Shown here in pieces: positions 15,665 through 22,977 of a stretch of 23,357 nucleotides of DNA. Numbering within the stretch: position 1 is the first letter of the stretch; each line of letters starts with the position of its first letter. The position numbers and the translations under genes were made by a program. This DNA comes from an uncultured Treponema sp. (GTDB lineage: Bacteria > Spirochaetota > Spirochaetia > Treponematales > Treponemataceae): NCBI GenBank assembly GCA_946611835.1, contig CAMOEE010000010.1:1-23357 (forward strand), in the 5' to 3' direction. The notes below the pieces were generated by a model. It was not told the origin of the DNA, searched no databases, and was given only the letters and a program-made list of their open reading frames with translations.

Positions 15665-16462
15665 ATGCACTTACCATCAGAAATTATCAAACTTTACTCG
15701 CTTCTCGGATCCACAAAAACTGAGCAGCCGGTTTTAAAGACTTTTATCCTTGCGATTTTCGCAGGTGCCTTCATTGCTCTCGGCGCTCTGGGAAGCCAGA
15801 TTATCTCATGCGGGGTAGTTCCTGTGGCTTTCGGCCGTGCCCTGAGCGGCTTAATTTTCCCGATTGGCCTTTCAATGGTCATCATTGCAGGCGGCGAGCT
15901 TTTCACGGGTAACTGTCTTCTTTTTATTCCTGTCCTTGACCGTCAGATTTCCCTGGTTGATTTCTTAAAGAATCTTGCCATTGTCTATCTCGGAAACCTC
16001 GTGGGAAGCCTCTTCATCGCCGTGCTTGCCAATTACGGCCATGTACTTTCCCTTTACAACGGTGAGCTTGTAAGAAGTGCGGTTGCTACAGCCTCTGCAA
16101 AGGCAAATATTTCTTTCGTTGATGCCTTCATCAAGGGTATCCTGTGTAATGTCCTTGTTTGTATTTCTGTATGGGCTAGCCAGGCGGCAGAGGAGCTAAG
16201 CGGTCGAATAATCGCGCTCTTCCTTCCGATTTTCCTCTTCATCGTCTGTGGTTTCGAGCACAGCGTCGCAAACATGTACTTCATTCCGGCCGGCTATCTC
16301 GCTCAGTTTGTCTACAATTACCCGGGCGATATTCCGCCTCTGGGCTTCTTGTGGAACCTTATTCCTGTAACTTTAGGAAACCTTGTGGGAGGTTCCTTCC
16401 TTGTAGGCGGCGGTTACTACCTGGCCTATATGCGTGCAATGCGCGGTTACGAAGACGATTAG
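15665..16462 (+). CDS. Formate/nitrite transporter family channel (FNT)
   Basis: A 265-residue pentameric inner-membrane channel that would move formate, or nitrite or a similar small anion, across the membrane. Six hydrophobic segments are visible. Family signatures are FAGAFIALGA (32-41), AGGELFTGNCL (75-85), KGILCNVLVCISVW (157-170), GFEHSVANMYFIP (196-208) and NLIPVTLGNLVGG. H199 corresponds to the conserved pore His. Length is normal. The start follows AGGA by 8 nt. It is monocistronic: a promoter lies directly upstream and a terminator follows. In an anaerobic fermenter, formate export or uptake is the likeliest use, but no pyruvate formate-lyase gene lies nearby to confirm it, so I give no focA/nirC symbol. 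Confidence 0.92.
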   Translation: MHLPSEIIKLYSLLGSTKTEQPVLKTFILAIFAGAFIALGALGSQIISCGVVPVAFGRALSGLIFPIGLSMVIIAGGELFTGNCLLFIPVLDRQISLVDFLKNLAIVYLGNLVGSLFIAVLANYGHVLSLYNGELVRSAVATASAKANISFVDAFIKGILCNVLVCISVWASQAAEELSGRIIALFLPIFLFIVCGFEHSVANMYFIPAGYLAQFVYNYPGDIPPLGFLWNLIPVTLGNLVGGSFLVGGGYYLAYMRAMRGYEDD

Positions 16463-16494
16463 TAAGCAGAAACCCTCCATGGATTTCTGCTTAC
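16462..16494 (+). terminator. Hairpin overlapping the channel gene stop codon
   Basis: GTAAGCAGAAA (16462-16472) pairs perfectly with TTTCTGCTTAC (16484-16494) around an 11-nt loop. The first base is the last base of the TAG stop. No T-run follows directly, so it may block exonucleases or help the next two hairpins stop transcription. Confidence 0.5.
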
Positions 16495-16497
16495 TGA

Positions 16498-16524
16498 CGA
16501 GAATTTTTTTACAAAAAATTCTCG
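16498..16524. terminator. Second hairpin, perfect 12-bp stem
   Basis: CGAGAATTTTTT (16498-16509) pairs with AAAAAATTCTCG (16513-16524) around TAC. The A/T half of the stem gives U-runs on either strand, so weak bidirectional termination is possible. Confidence 0.5.
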
Positions 16525-16535
16525 CATTTCTCATA

Positions 16536-16563
16536 CGCCGCATCCTTGCGGCGCTTTTTTTTT
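16536..16563 (+). terminator. Rho-independent terminator of the channel gene
   Basis: CGCCGC (16536-16541), loop ATCCTT, GCGGCG (16548-16553), then C and nine T. This is a textbook intrinsic terminator on the + strand. Confidence 0.85.
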
Positions 16564-16628
16564 CATTTTTCGTACTTATGATAAACTTGATTAATCGGCT
16601 TCGTTTTTCATAGAAGTGAGAACTAGGC

Positions 16629-16694
16629 AAAAAAAACGGGACATAGGGAGTCTCCCGGAGAGCTATGCTCGCAGGGGGCCAAGCGCAAGTCCCG
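16629..16694 (-). terminator. Structured element copy 2, terminator-like for the carboxyltransferase gene
   Basis: On the minus strand, CGGGAC (16694-16689) and GTCCCG (16642-16637) close a stem that is followed at once by eight T (16636-16629), so it can end the transcript arriving from 16733. Inside, read on the + strand, are GGGA-GTC-TCCC (16646-16656) and GAGC-TAT-GCTC (16660-16670), the same two hairpins as in the element at position 1, with the loops kept and the stems changed. Confidence 0.55.
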
Positions 16695-16698
16695 AATA

Positions 16699-16732
16699 AA
16701 TTGCTAATTGCTCACTGCTAATTACTAATTAA
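16699..16732. repeat. Degenerate AT-rich CTAATT repeat
   Basis: Between the structured element and the carboxyltransferase stop codon, short units of the type TTGCTAATTG, CTGCTAATTA and CTAATTAATT follow one another. The stretch is non-coding. It may be part of the mobile element next to it; no other role is visible. Confidence 0.4.
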
Positions 16733-18247
16733 TTACAGCGGGATGTTTCCGTGTTTTTTGCAGATTACATCGCTTGTTGTCTTTCCTTCCAGGAACTTGA
16801 AGCTCTGGACGACCCTGGCTCTTGTCTCTTCTGGATTGATTACTGCTGAGATGTAGTCTCTCTGAGCGGCGATTGTCGGAGTCATGAAGGTTTCACGGTA
16901 TTCCTGGCCTTTTTGCGCCTTAATGTTTGGATCGGCTTCTTTTGCGTACAAGATTCCGATTGCGCCTTCAGCACCCATTACGGCAATCTCTGCCTTTGGC
17001 CATGCGTAAACGAAATCGGCTCCAAGATGTTTTGAGCACATTGCAATGTATGCGCCGCCGTAAGCCTTTCGTGTGATTACCGTTACTTTTGGAACGCTTG
17101 CCTCGCTGTATGCGTAGAGAAGCTTTGCTCCGTGGCGGATGATTCCTTTCTGCTCTTCCTGAGGCCCTGGGATAAAGCCCGGAACATCAACGAAGGTGAG
17201 GAGAGGAATGTCATAGCAGTCACAGTAGCGGACAAAGCGGGCGATTTTATCCGAGGCGTCGCAGTTCAATACTCCGCCGAAGAATCCCGGGTTGTTTCCA
17301 ACAATACCGACTGTCTTTCCTTCGATTTTGCCGAATCCTACCACAGCGTTTGCGGCGAATTCTGCCATAATCTCGTAGAAAGTTCCGTCATCGATTACAT
17401 TTTCGATTACATTCTTGATGTCGTAGCCCTTTGTGCTTGACTCAGGCAAAACATTCTGGATTTCCTTGAGTTTCTTTGAGCTGAAAGAGAATTCTTTTTT
17501 TGCGAAAAGACCGCCTTTTTCTGCCTTTTCTGCGAATGGAGCCTTGTCACCGTAGTAGTGGGGGATGTAGTCAAGGAGAGCCTTTACTTTCTCAAAGCAG
17601 TCCTTCTCATCGCTTGCACGGTAGTGAGCGACACCTGATTTCTGTGCGTGGATTGCGGCTCCACCCAAGTCCTCAGAAGAGATATCCATGAACATGACCT
17701 GTTTTACGACTTTTGGACCTGTGATGTACATCTCTGAGATTTTGTCTACTGTGAAAATAAAGTCTGTGAGGCCTGGTGAATAGACTGCTCCGCCTGCACA
17801 TGGACCGACGATTACAGAAATCTGCGGGATAACGCCTGAAGCCCTTACATTCTGCTTGAAGATTTCGCCGTAACCACAGAGAGCGTCAACGCCTTCCTGA
17901 ATGCGGGCTCCGCCCGAATCGTTTACGCCGATAACCGGGCATTTGAATTCGATAGCCTTTGCGATGAGTTCAGCGATTTTCTCGCCGTGTACTTTACCCA
18001 GAGAACCGCCCTGAACAGTGAAGTCCTGAGAGTAGATTGCGACTTTTTTGCCGTTAATTGTTCCGAATCCGGTGATTACGCCGTCATACGGGATTTCTTT
18101 TTTGTCCATGCCGAAGTTCGTGCACTGATGACGGGCTGCGGCGTAAATTTCCATGAAGCTGTCTTTATCCACCAACGCATTGATTCGTTCGATAGCGTGG
18201 AGTTTTCCTTTTGCATGCTGCTTTTCGAGATTGTATTCAAAAGCCAT
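16733..18247 (-). CDS. mmdA: Biotin-dependent acyl-CoA carboxyltransferase (methylmalonyl-CoA decarboxylase alpha/PCC beta type)
   Basis: A 504-residue cytoplasmic enzyme that moves CO2 between biotin and an acyl-CoA, most likely propionyl-/methylmalonyl-CoA. ATG 18247 is chosen because AGGAG lies 6 nt upstream; a longer frame exists but lacks this site. Both crotonase-like halves are visible: SGGARIQEGV (111-120) and GPCAGGAVYSPGL (148-160) in the first, VDVPGFIPGPQEEQKGIIRHGAK, RKAYGGAYIAM and MGAEGAIGILY in the second, which supply the two oxyanion holes. Length matches MmdA. The biotin carrier, membrane beta subunit and biotin carboxylase are not in the window, so sodium-pumping decarboxylase and carboxylase cannot be told apart. 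In an anaerobic fermenter a decarboxylase in propionate metabolism is the likelier role. Transcription is monocistronic, with its own promoter and terminator-like element. Confidence 0.88.
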   Translation of the reverse strand: MAFEYNLEKQHAKGKLHAIERINALVDKDSFMEIYAAARHQCTNFGMDKKEIPYDGVITGFGTINGKKVAIYSQDFTVQGGSLGKVHGEKIAELIAKAIEFKCPVIGVNDSGGARIQEGVDALCGYGEIFKQNVRASGVIPQISVIVGPCAGGAVYSPGLTDFIFTVDKISEMYITGPKVVKQVMFMDISSEDLGGAAIHAQKSGVAHYRASDEKDCFEKVKALLDYIPHYYGDKAPFAEKAEKGGLFAKKEFSFSSKKLKEIQNVLPESSTKGYDIKNVIENVIDDGTFYEIMAEFAANAVVGFGKIEGKTVGIVGNNPGFFGGVLNCDASDKIARFVRYCDCYDIPLLTFVDVPGFIPGPQEEQKGIIRHGAKLLYAYSEASVPKVTVITRKAYGGAYIAMCSKHLGADFVYAWPKAEIAVMGAEGAIGILYAKEADPNIKAQKGQEYRETFMTPTIAAQRDYISAVINPEETRARVVQSFKFLEGKTTSDVICKKHGNIPL

Positions 18248-18276
18248 GATTATCTCCTGTCTTAAAAATCTAGAAA

Positions 18277-18305
18277 AGTCTATAGTTCTCACGCAAAAAT
18301 GTCAA
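18277..18305 (-). promoter_or_regulatory. Promoter of the carboxyltransferase gene
   Basis: On the minus strand TTGACA (18305-18300; 6 of 6), a 17-bp spacer and TAGACT (18282-18277; 4 of 6) lie 29 bp before the start codon. The box AAAAATGTCA (18317-18308) ends two bases upstream of the -35. Confidence 0.6.
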
Positions 18306-18318
18306 TATGACATTTTTG
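18294..18318. promoter_or_regulatory. Perfect 11-bp palindrome overlapping the -35
   Basis: CAAAAATGTCA (18294-18304) and TGACATTTTTG (18308-18318) are exact inverted repeats around ATA. A related AAAAGTGTCA follows at 18321-18330. The palindrome covers the -35 of the carboxyltransferase promoter and lies 10 bp past the stop codon of the gene arriving from the right. It may be a dimeric regulator site; it lacks a GC stem, so it would be a poor terminator. Confidence 0.5.
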
Positions 18319-18327
18319 GTAAAAGTG

Positions 18328-20058
18328 TCATTTTGAAATGCTGGACCCGCTCAGGTATTTCTCTGCCTCAAGGCTGCCATATTCGCTTTTAAGGAATTCT
18401 GCCGCATCAATCATGTCTTTTTCGTCCGGGAGCCAGTCATATTTTTCCTTCATTATAAGAAGGGCAGACCTTACATCCAGCTCCTGTGAATCCGAGTCTT
18501 TGAGGCTGTAATATTCTTCTATAAAATCCTTGCTCTTTACGGTGTCTGTCTTTGACTTTCCGTCAACCTTAATGACCTTCCATTGTTTTCCAGTCCACTT
18601 GAGCGTGATTGTATCGCTGATTCTTTCGATGTTGAATTTTGCCTCAGCCTGGCGTATGAAATTGTATTCCGCCCTGTGAGTGATTGTATCGCCTTTTTTA
18701 AGGAGCCGGCCGTTTTCTTCTGTGATTGGAGCCATCTTGTCTTTTTTGCGGGGATAATCAGACTCTGCCTTGAATTCTACTCCGTCAATTTTGAGCTGAC
18801 TTATGCCGAACATCCAGTTTCGTGAAGTTTTTTTGTAGAAGAACCATTTTGCCGGAGACAGAATGCCGTTGTCAGGGCTCAGCTCAAGGCGCTGCTTTGC
18901 GTTTACATAGTATCCGCTCATTTTGGCGAACAAATCCTTCATTTCCTTGCCCTTGATTGTTTCCTGCAGGTTTGGAACGTCTGCCCTGTGAATCTGCGTG
19001 TAAAAAGCATGCACCGTTTGAGTTGAGGTAAGTCCTTTCGTTGAAATGAGTTTTGCGTTTTGTTTCATGAATCCTGAGACAAACCAGCTGACTACAATGA
19101 CAGCGGCAAGGGAGGCAAGAATTCTGTTTTTGTTCCGCCTCATAAATCTTTTTACCGAAAGATACTTACGCCTGTTCCTGACGAATTTCTCCCGTTTTTC
19201 TGAGAGGAGAGAAAAAGGCCTGCTTTTATGGACTGCTTTTTCAAGTGCTTTCTCAAATAAACCAGTGTCAAATTTCTCAGCTTTTTTTAGTATCTCTTCT
19301 CTTTTTCTTTCGCTTTTTGAGTCTGTGATTGACCGCTTTCCGGCAAAAAGCTCCTGCTTGAGTTTTTGCGAGAGTGCGGCCTCAATGCTTTCTGCGAGTT
19401 TTATATCGATTTCAGAATCCCAAAGCCTTAAGGGAATGAAGGCTCCGTCAAAAATATCTTCCTGCCTTTTTGTCGTATCGTCATTTTCAAAGGGAAAGCT
19501 GCCTGTAAGAGCCTTGTATGATGCAGCAGCCCGGGTAAAAATCAGTGATGAAGGGTAGTCCATTCCCTTGTAAAGGAATTTTCCCTCTATTTCGGCATAA
19601 TCTTCCTTGTGGTTTGATGCGCACAAATCAAAAATCTTTGAATTGATGAAAAGGATTGATGATGTCCGTGAAGAATTATCCGTTCCGATTATGATTCCAC
19701 CGCCTGCAGGGGAAAAATCCTTTCCTCTGTCAGAAAAATCTTTGTCATTCAGAATAAAGTCAACTGCCTTCGAAAAATTAATGAGGGAAAGCCTGTCTTC
19801 GGCAGAAAATTCATCTTTTTCGAGAAGGGTGGAAATCAATGTGCCGGTGACTGCCTTGCCAGTAAAAAATGCAGTGTCGTCATCAAAGCTTCTTGTGCCG
19901 TCAAAAAAATATTCTTCTGTGGTAATTCCGTCTTCCGTGACATGAAGGAGCAGGTTCTTCTCTTTTAAAAGCGTGTCCATGTTAGTCTTAGCAAAGGAAT
20001 CAAGGCTCATCCCTGTAGAAAGTGCGAGCGAATTTTCTGAAATTTTTACGATATTCAT
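18328..20058 (-). CDS. Membrane protein with degenerate protein-kinase-like domain and NTF2-like outer domain
   Basis: A 576-residue protein with one membrane helix near 309-330 after a strongly basic segment (RNRRKYLSVKRFMRRNKNR), so the N-terminal half is cytoplasmic. That half ends like a kinase C-lobe: FTRAAASYKALTGSFPFE, then a helix-rich stretch with FIPLRLWDSEIDIKLAESIEAAL. Upstream, where HRD and DFG would stand, I find only SPAGGGIIIG and SILFINSKIFDL, and there is no glycine loop, so it should be a pseudokinase. The outer half (STQTVHAFYTQIHRADVPNL to LKWTGKQWKVIKVD) resembles an NTF2-like pocket. It may be a sensor passing an outside signal inward. No good ribosome binding site is seen before ATG 20058; M17 is an alternative start. 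Confidence 0.75.
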   Translation of the reverse strand: MNIVKISENSLALSTGMSLDSFAKTNMDTLLKEKNLLLHVTEDGITTEEYFFDGTRSFDDDTAFFTGKAVTGTLISTLLEKDEFSAEDRLSLINFSKAVDFILNDKDFSDRGKDFSPAGGGIIIGTDNSSRTSSILFINSKIFDLCASNHKEDYAEIEGKFLYKGMDYPSSLIFTRAAASYKALTGSFPFENDDTTKRQEDIFDGAFIPLRLWDSEIDIKLAESIEAALSQKLKQELFAGKRSITDSKSERKREEILKKAEKFDTGLFEKALEKAVHKSRPFSLLSEKREKFVRNRRKYLSVKRFMRRNKNRILASLAAVIVVSWFVSGFMKQNAKLISTKGLTSTQTVHAFYTQIHRADVPNLQETIKGKEMKDLFAKMSGYYVNAKQRLELSPDNGILSPAKWFFYKKTSRNWMFGISQLKIDGVEFKAESDYPRKKDKMAPITEENGRLLKKGDTITHRAEYNFIRQAEAKFNIERISDTITLKWTGKQWKVIKVDGKSKTDTVKSKDFIEEYYSLKDSDSQELDVRSALLIMKEKYDWLPDEKDMIDAAEFLKSEYGSLEAEKYLSGSSISK

Positions 20059-20100
20059 GGAATAAATTTAGTGATAAAACATGGGAAAGACAAGAAAAAA

Positions 20101-20129
20101 ATCCTATATGCTGAAGAGGCAGTTTTCAA
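20101..20129 (-). promoter_or_regulatory. Candidate promoter of the pseudokinase-like gene
   Basis: Minus-strand TTGAAA (20129-20124; 5 of 6), 17 bp, TAGGAT (20106-20101; 4 of 6). It gives a leader of about 36 nt to ATG 20058. It stands back to back with the + strand promoter, the two -35 boxes lying 9 bp apart. Confidence 0.4.
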
Positions 20130-20138
20130 TCGTAAAAC

Positions 20139-20167
20139 TTGATAATCCGCTGTTTTTCATTTACCAT
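20139..20167 (+). promoter_or_regulatory. Candidate promoter of the beta-helix protein gene
   Basis: TTGATA (20139-20144; 5 of 6), 17 bp, TACCAT (20162-20167; 4 of 6). Transcription would start near 20175, downstream of ATG 20081 but upstream of GTG 20189, which supports the shorter protein. Confidence 0.4.
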
Positions 20168-20188
20168 AATCAAAAAGAGTTTCAAAGA

Positions 20189-22291
20189 GTGCGCCGGATT
20201 TTCCTTGTTTTTTTCATATTAACCTTCTCGCTATCTGCCTTTGCCCAACGGGTAATTTCCCCGGTTGAGGGGCGTTTCGCAAACAAACAGTTTCTGGTTC
20301 TGAGTCTTTCAGAGGGAGAGGAAGCCTTTTATTCCTACACCAGCACGAATCCCCTTACTTCGGGTTTTGCCTACGACGGTCCTGTCTTGATTGACATGAG
20401 CGGGGATGTCAGCCTCAGAATTACGGTCACAAAAGGCAGCGAAAAAGAAGAATACAAGATAAACTACACCGTAACTGATTTGGGAAATCCCTTTGCCAAC
20501 GGAACTGCCGAGAAATCTTTCATTGACCGTATCGAGACTGATGGAATGTTAGTCTACAATGGCGAGGGCGTTATAAACATCCCGAAGACTCTGGCCTTTT
20601 ACCTTGGTGACGGTGAAAAGCCCCTGATGTCAGGAGGCACCCTTTCAGTCTCTGCTGACAACAAACTGTCCCGCTATATTCCATGCAATCTCACCAACGG
20701 AAACTCAAGGTGGCGCTTCATTATTTTCCTTTCGGCTGACTCGTCCGGCACTTTCGCACAGTCTTCTGTACCCTTTGAAATTTCTGACTGGGAGACTTTC
20801 ACCTTCACAGGCAAAAACTTAATCTGGTGCATTGATGACGGACTATGGTCAGCCTCAAAGGAAAGCGTCGTGATTGACCGAAGCTCTGACCATGTGATTT
20901 CATGGCAGGATGTCGCTTACAAGGCCGGAAACCCGGTCGAGACATTTCTTCTTCCCAAAAAGCCTGTTATCGCCCAGGACAAATTCGACAAGGCTGTCTC
21001 TTTTTCTCTTGACGGTGACTTGCGCTACAGGCTCAAGATACTTTCAAGCGGGGCGGCGGGGGAGGCTCCTTCAGACCAGGGCCTTTATAGCTCAGTCACA
21101 TTCGATTCATTTTACGGGGATTTCGTGAGCGCGACCGCCGTCTTTGAAATCTATTGCGACGGCCTTTATCAGGGAAATCTGTCCTCTTACTATGAGATTG
21201 ACCGCCAGCCGCCCCTGCCTCCAAAGTTCGTCGCCTCTGAGCCTGGTGAATATGCCCGCCGTGATGTCTCCCTTTCGGTTGAGTCAGAGAAAGACGCAAA
21301 AATTTACCTGAGCGTCCTCGGCCCTTACACGGTGAATTCAAATTCCTACATAGACAATAATTCAGAATTCGACTACATAGGTCCGGGCGAATACTTCCTT
21401 TATAAATCCCAGCCTGTTGAGCTCAGGGCCGGGGTGGAAAAAACGGTCTGTTACAAGGCTTTCGCATATTCTGAGGACACTGCCGGCAATGTAAGCGCTG
21501 TCTCAAGCTACAAGGTCATAATCGATGAGTTCAATTACTTCCTCGATGCATCTGCCCCTGATTTTGCGGCGGACGGAAGCCGGCTGCACCCTTTCAATTC
21601 TTTTGAGCAGATTCTCAAAGTCATAAATCAGGGAAAATTCGTCCACTTCTTCGTAAGCGGCTCCGTCAATCTTCCCAAGGGGCCTTCCGTAATTTCATCA
21701 AACTGTTCCTTCACCGGAATGCAGGACGCAAGTTTTGTCCTCACTCCCTCTTCATATGTCATCGTGCAGGACGCAAGCCTTGAACTTCAGAACTGCGTGA
21801 TTCAAAAAGAGATAGACAATAAGCTCAAAAGCGACCAGAGGCTTTTCGTAATGGAGAAGGCCGCCGCTTCCTTCGAGGATTGTGAGATTATCGCTGATTT
21901 TGACTCGTCAGGTACTGCTCTTTCTTCTGATTCCTCGATTATTTCCTTTAAGAATTCCGGGCTGACTGTTCGGGGAGCCGCCTATGCCTGCGCTGTCTCG
22001 GGCCTTAACTCAAAGATTTCCATGAGCGCAAGCCATGTCTCTTCAATAGCCGACACGGCTGTGAATTTCAGCGTCAAGGGCGGGACTTTTGACCTCAGGT
22101 CTTCTGTCTGCAAGGTTATCTCTCATCTTGGCCGTATCGTAGAGGCCAGCGCAAGCAATATCAGGCTTATCGGAAACAAATTCGAAGGTGACTTTGACCA
22201 GGAGAAGAGGCTTCCTGCAGTCTGGCGGGATGAAAAATCCATGCTTCTGGAAGACAAAAATAACACTGTTGAGGGCTTTAAAAATGATTGA
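20189..22291 (+). CDS. Exported protein with beta-sandwich repeats and C-terminal parallel beta-helix
   Basis: A 700-residue exported protein. GTG 20189 gives a clean signal peptide (MRRIFLVFFILTFSLSAFA|Q). The frame continues upstream to an ATG at 20081, but that would put 36 charged residues before the signal and lies upstream of the likely transcription start. No strong ribosome binding site is visible for either. Residues 20 to about 445 look like a row of beta-sandwich modules with linkers such as RQPPLPPKFVASEPGEYARRDV. From about 450 the text LDASAPDFAADGSRLHPFNSFEQILKVI matches the entry of DUF1565/pectate-lyase-like right-handed beta-helices. The helix rungs follow to the end (NCSFTGM, LELQNCVIQ, FEDCEIIADF, NIRLIGNKFEG). 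No catalytic residues could be fixed. It is probably a periplasmic or surface adhesin or glycan-binding protein. It overlaps rnhB by 8 bp. Confidence 0.75.
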   Translation: MRRIFLVFFILTFSLSAFAQRVISPVEGRFANKQFLVLSLSEGEEAFYSYTSTNPLTSGFAYDGPVLIDMSGDVSLRITVTKGSEKEEYKINYTVTDLGNPFANGTAEKSFIDRIETDGMLVYNGEGVINIPKTLAFYLGDGEKPLMSGGTLSVSADNKLSRYIPCNLTNGNSRWRFIIFLSADSSGTFAQSSVPFEISDWETFTFTGKNLIWCIDDGLWSASKESVVIDRSSDHVISWQDVAYKAGNPVETFLLPKKPVIAQDKFDKAVSFSLDGDLRYRLKILSSGAAGEAPSDQGLYSSVTFDSFYGDFVSATAVFEIYCDGLYQGNLSSYYEIDRQPPLPPKFVASEPGEYARRDVSLSVESEKDAKIYLSVLGPYTVNSNSYIDNNSEFDYIGPGEYFLYKSQPVELRAGVEKTVCYKAFAYSEDTAGNVSAVSSYKVIIDEFNYFLDASAPDFAADGSRLHPFNSFEQILKVINQGKFVHFFVSGSVNLPKGPSVISSNCSFTGMQDASFVLTPSSYVIVQDASLELQNCVIQKEIDNKLKSDQRLFVMEKAAASFEDCEIIADFDSSGTALSSDSSIISFKNSGLTVRGAAYACAVSGLNSKISMSASHVSSIADTAVNFSVKGGTFDLRSSVCKVISHLGRIVEASASNIRLIGNKFEGDFDQEKRLPAVWRDEKSMLLEDKNNTVEGFKND

Positions 22292-22886
22292 GCTTCTTTG
22301 TGGTTTTGACGAGGCGGGGAGGGGGCCGCTTGCAGGGCCTGTGACCGCCGGCTGCGTTATCCTGCCAGAAGATTTTCCTCTTGAGATTTTGAATGACTCA
22401 AAGAAACTCTCCGAAAAAAAACGAGAGGCGGCCGAAAAAGTCATAATGGAAAAGGCCTGCTGGGGGCTTGGAGTTGTTGACCACGAGACCATTGACCAGA
22501 TGAACATTTTGCGTGCCAGCATGTACGCCATGAGCATAGCCTACCAGATGATGCGCTCAAAGCTCCCCGACTGGCTCCGCTCTCAGAATATCAGCTTCGA
22601 CGCGGGCAGTCTTGACGGCATGATTTCTGCCATCACCGACGGAACGAGCTGCCCTGAGGTCCCCTGTAAGTGCCGCTGTGAGCCTAAGGCTGACGGAAAG
22701 TATCCCCAGGTGATGGCCGCAAGCATAATCGCAAAGGTCGAGCGTGACAAAATGATGGTCGAGTTCGACAAGCTTTATCCAGAATACGGCTACGCAAAGC
22801 ACAAGGGCTACCCGACCGCCGCACATAGGGCCGTCTGCCGGGAAATTGGCATGAGCCCGATTCAGCGGAAAACATTTAAGTTTTAA
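22284..22886 (+). CDS. rnhB: Ribonuclease HII
   Basis: A 200-residue cytoplasmic enzyme that cuts RNA in DNA:RNA hybrids, including single misincorporated ribonucleotides. The signature FDEAGRGPLAGPV holds D9 and E10; NDSKKLSEKKRE, D106 in SFDAG and D155 in AASIIAKVERD complete the metal site. The tail HKGYPTAAHRAV, MSPIQRKTF is typical. ATG 22284 is chosen because GAGGGC (22271-22276) lies 7 nt upstream and the family signature then starts at residue 8; it overlaps the previous gene by 8 bp. Unusual is a Cys cluster at 123-132 (C-x4-C-x-C-x-C) just before the KADGKYP segment, where most RNases HII have no Cys. It could bind a metal or be redox-sensitive. No terminator follows. Confidence 0.93.
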   Translation: MIELLCGFDEAGRGPLAGPVTAGCVILPEDFPLEILNDSKKLSEKKREAAEKVIMEKACWGLGVVDHETIDQMNILRASMYAMSIAYQMMRSKLPDWLRSQNISFDAGSLDGMISAITDGTSCPEVPCKCRCEPKADGKYPQVMAASIIAKVERDKMMVEFDKLYPEYGYAKHKGYPTAAHRAVCREIGMSPIQRKTFKF

Positions 22887-22891
22887 AACTA

Positions 22892-22920
22892 TTGCACAAA
22901 ACCGCAAGATATGTTATAAA
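22892..22920 (+). promoter_or_regulatory. Extended -10 promoter of the PUR-domain gene
   Basis: A weak -35 TTGCAC (22892-22897), a 17-bp spacer and TATAAA (22915-22920) preceded by TGT (22912-22914), an extended -10. A strong -10 with TGn often makes up for a poor -35. The expected start is near 22927. Confidence 0.6.
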
Positions 22921-22928
22921 TTGCAAAA

Positions 22929-22942
22929 GGACGCTTTCGTCC
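22929..22942 (+). promoter_or_regulatory. 5' leader hairpin of the PUR-domain mRNA
   Basis: GGACG (22929-22933), loop CTTT, CGTCC (22938-22942). It would lie within a few bases of the predicted 5' end, where stem-loops protect mRNA. In Borrelia the related protein BpuR is known to bind its own mRNA leader and repress translation, so this hairpin might be part of such a site. That link is inference. Confidence 0.4.
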
Positions 22943-22977
22943 GTAAATTCATTTTCACATTTTTAAGGAAGGGTCAA

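Noticed and set aside
18328..20058. Active serine/threonine kinase
   Set aside because: No glycine-rich loop, VAIK lysine, HRD or DFG motif could be found, so catalytic activity is not claimed.
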